Assembly (NCBI RefSeq): GCF_041904905.1
Contig: NZ_JAYRMI010000015.1
Location: 1-62,066, forward strand
DNA from: Zoogloea sp041904905
GTDB lineage: Bacteria > Pseudomonadota > Gammaproteobacteria > Burkholderiales > Rhodocyclaceae
Direction: 5' to 3'
Length of the DNA stretch: 62,066 nt
The position numbers and the translations under genes were made by a program. The notes under the pieces are model-generated. The model searched no databases, had not been told where the DNA came from, and saw only the letters and a program-made list of their open reading frames with translations. Below, in pieces: positions 59,963 through 62,066 of the stretch (its first letter is position 1; every line of letters starts with the position of its first letter).

Positions 59963-60070
59963 GCGAAAAATTCGGACCGCAATCCGGTCCTGCTCCGGTT
60001 TGTAGTGAAAGCACGTTGCCGTTACCCACGGCAACAACCCACAACCCGCAAGTCATGAGGAGACAAAACC

Positions 60071-62066
<1,996 letters not shown>

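Overview
The window is 62 kb of very GC-rich bacterial chromosome (roughly 70% by eye). Gene families and order point to a betaproteobacterium, most plausibly Rhodocyclales (Azoarcus/Thauera/Zoogloea-like). The evidence is prfB with its programmed frameshift on the same strand as lysS, purK-purE-folD, iorA-iorB beside a FixL/FixJ-like pair, aceE, a PEP-CTERM exported protein and an H-NS-like protein. The genus cannot be named from the sequence alone. Both ends cut through genes (a secreted RTX/Calx-beta protein at the left, aceE at the right), and there is one 10-N assembly gap at 35838-35847.

Layout. 1-2.1 kb: 3' part of a large secreted protein with a serralysin-like domain whose zinc site is gone. 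2.1-4.5 kb: a gene-poor stretch with an IS66 transposase relic, a PEP-CTERM protein under a sigma-54-type promoter, and a 20-bp-periodic array of GAAAC-N3-GTTTC dyads. 4.5-8.4 kb: a DUF6502-DUF5666-DUF5666 operon, apparently transcribed from a leaderless promoter whose spacer is a perfect dyad. 8.5-13.7 kb: a subtilase, mutL and two rRNA pseudouridine synthases. 13.7-20.3 kb: a probable signalling module of a REC-DUF3369-GGDEF(degenerate)-EAL regulator, a double solute-binding-protein fusion and a histidine kinase. 20.4-31.8 kb: prfB, then an insertion carrying an unknown membrane-anchored protein, a four-gene Wadjet/MksFEBG-like (JetABCD) plasmid-defence operon and a diguanylate cyclase, then lysS. 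31.9-37.5 kb: an atypical H-NS-like protein, a secreted TPR protein, and a nitrilase-TetR-PEP-synthase-like operon. 37.6-46.9 kb: tRNA-Tyr, then a 9,068-bp integrative element inserted in tRNA-Ala(CGC). 47-53 kb: tsaC/sua5, purK, purE, folD and iorBA. 53-56.6 kb: a FixJ/FixL-like two-component system. 56.7-59.7 kb: a TIR-FGE fusion protein and a branched-chain-amino-acid-type binding protein. 60-62 kb: aceE, which runs off the window.

The element at 37.8-46.9 kb is the clearest mobile unit. It is bounded by 56-bp direct repeats made of the 3' part of tRNA-Ala and has an integrase at one end. It also carries paired GGACAA integrase-arm-like sites at both ends, an AlpA-like protein, an HTH protein, an archaeo-eukaryotic-type primase and an SF3 (P4/D5-type) helicase. 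Beyond the helicase lies an iteron cluster with an AT-rich core that looks like its replication origin. No capsid, tail or terminase gene is visible, so it resembles a P4-like satellite or a self-replicating integrative element. Two small, less GC-rich cargo loci sit inside it.

Three loci stand out as possible defence or conflict functions: the JetABCD-like operon, the TIR-FGE protein and the unknown cargo of the satellite. All functional statements are read from translated sequence and family knowledge; no database search was possible.
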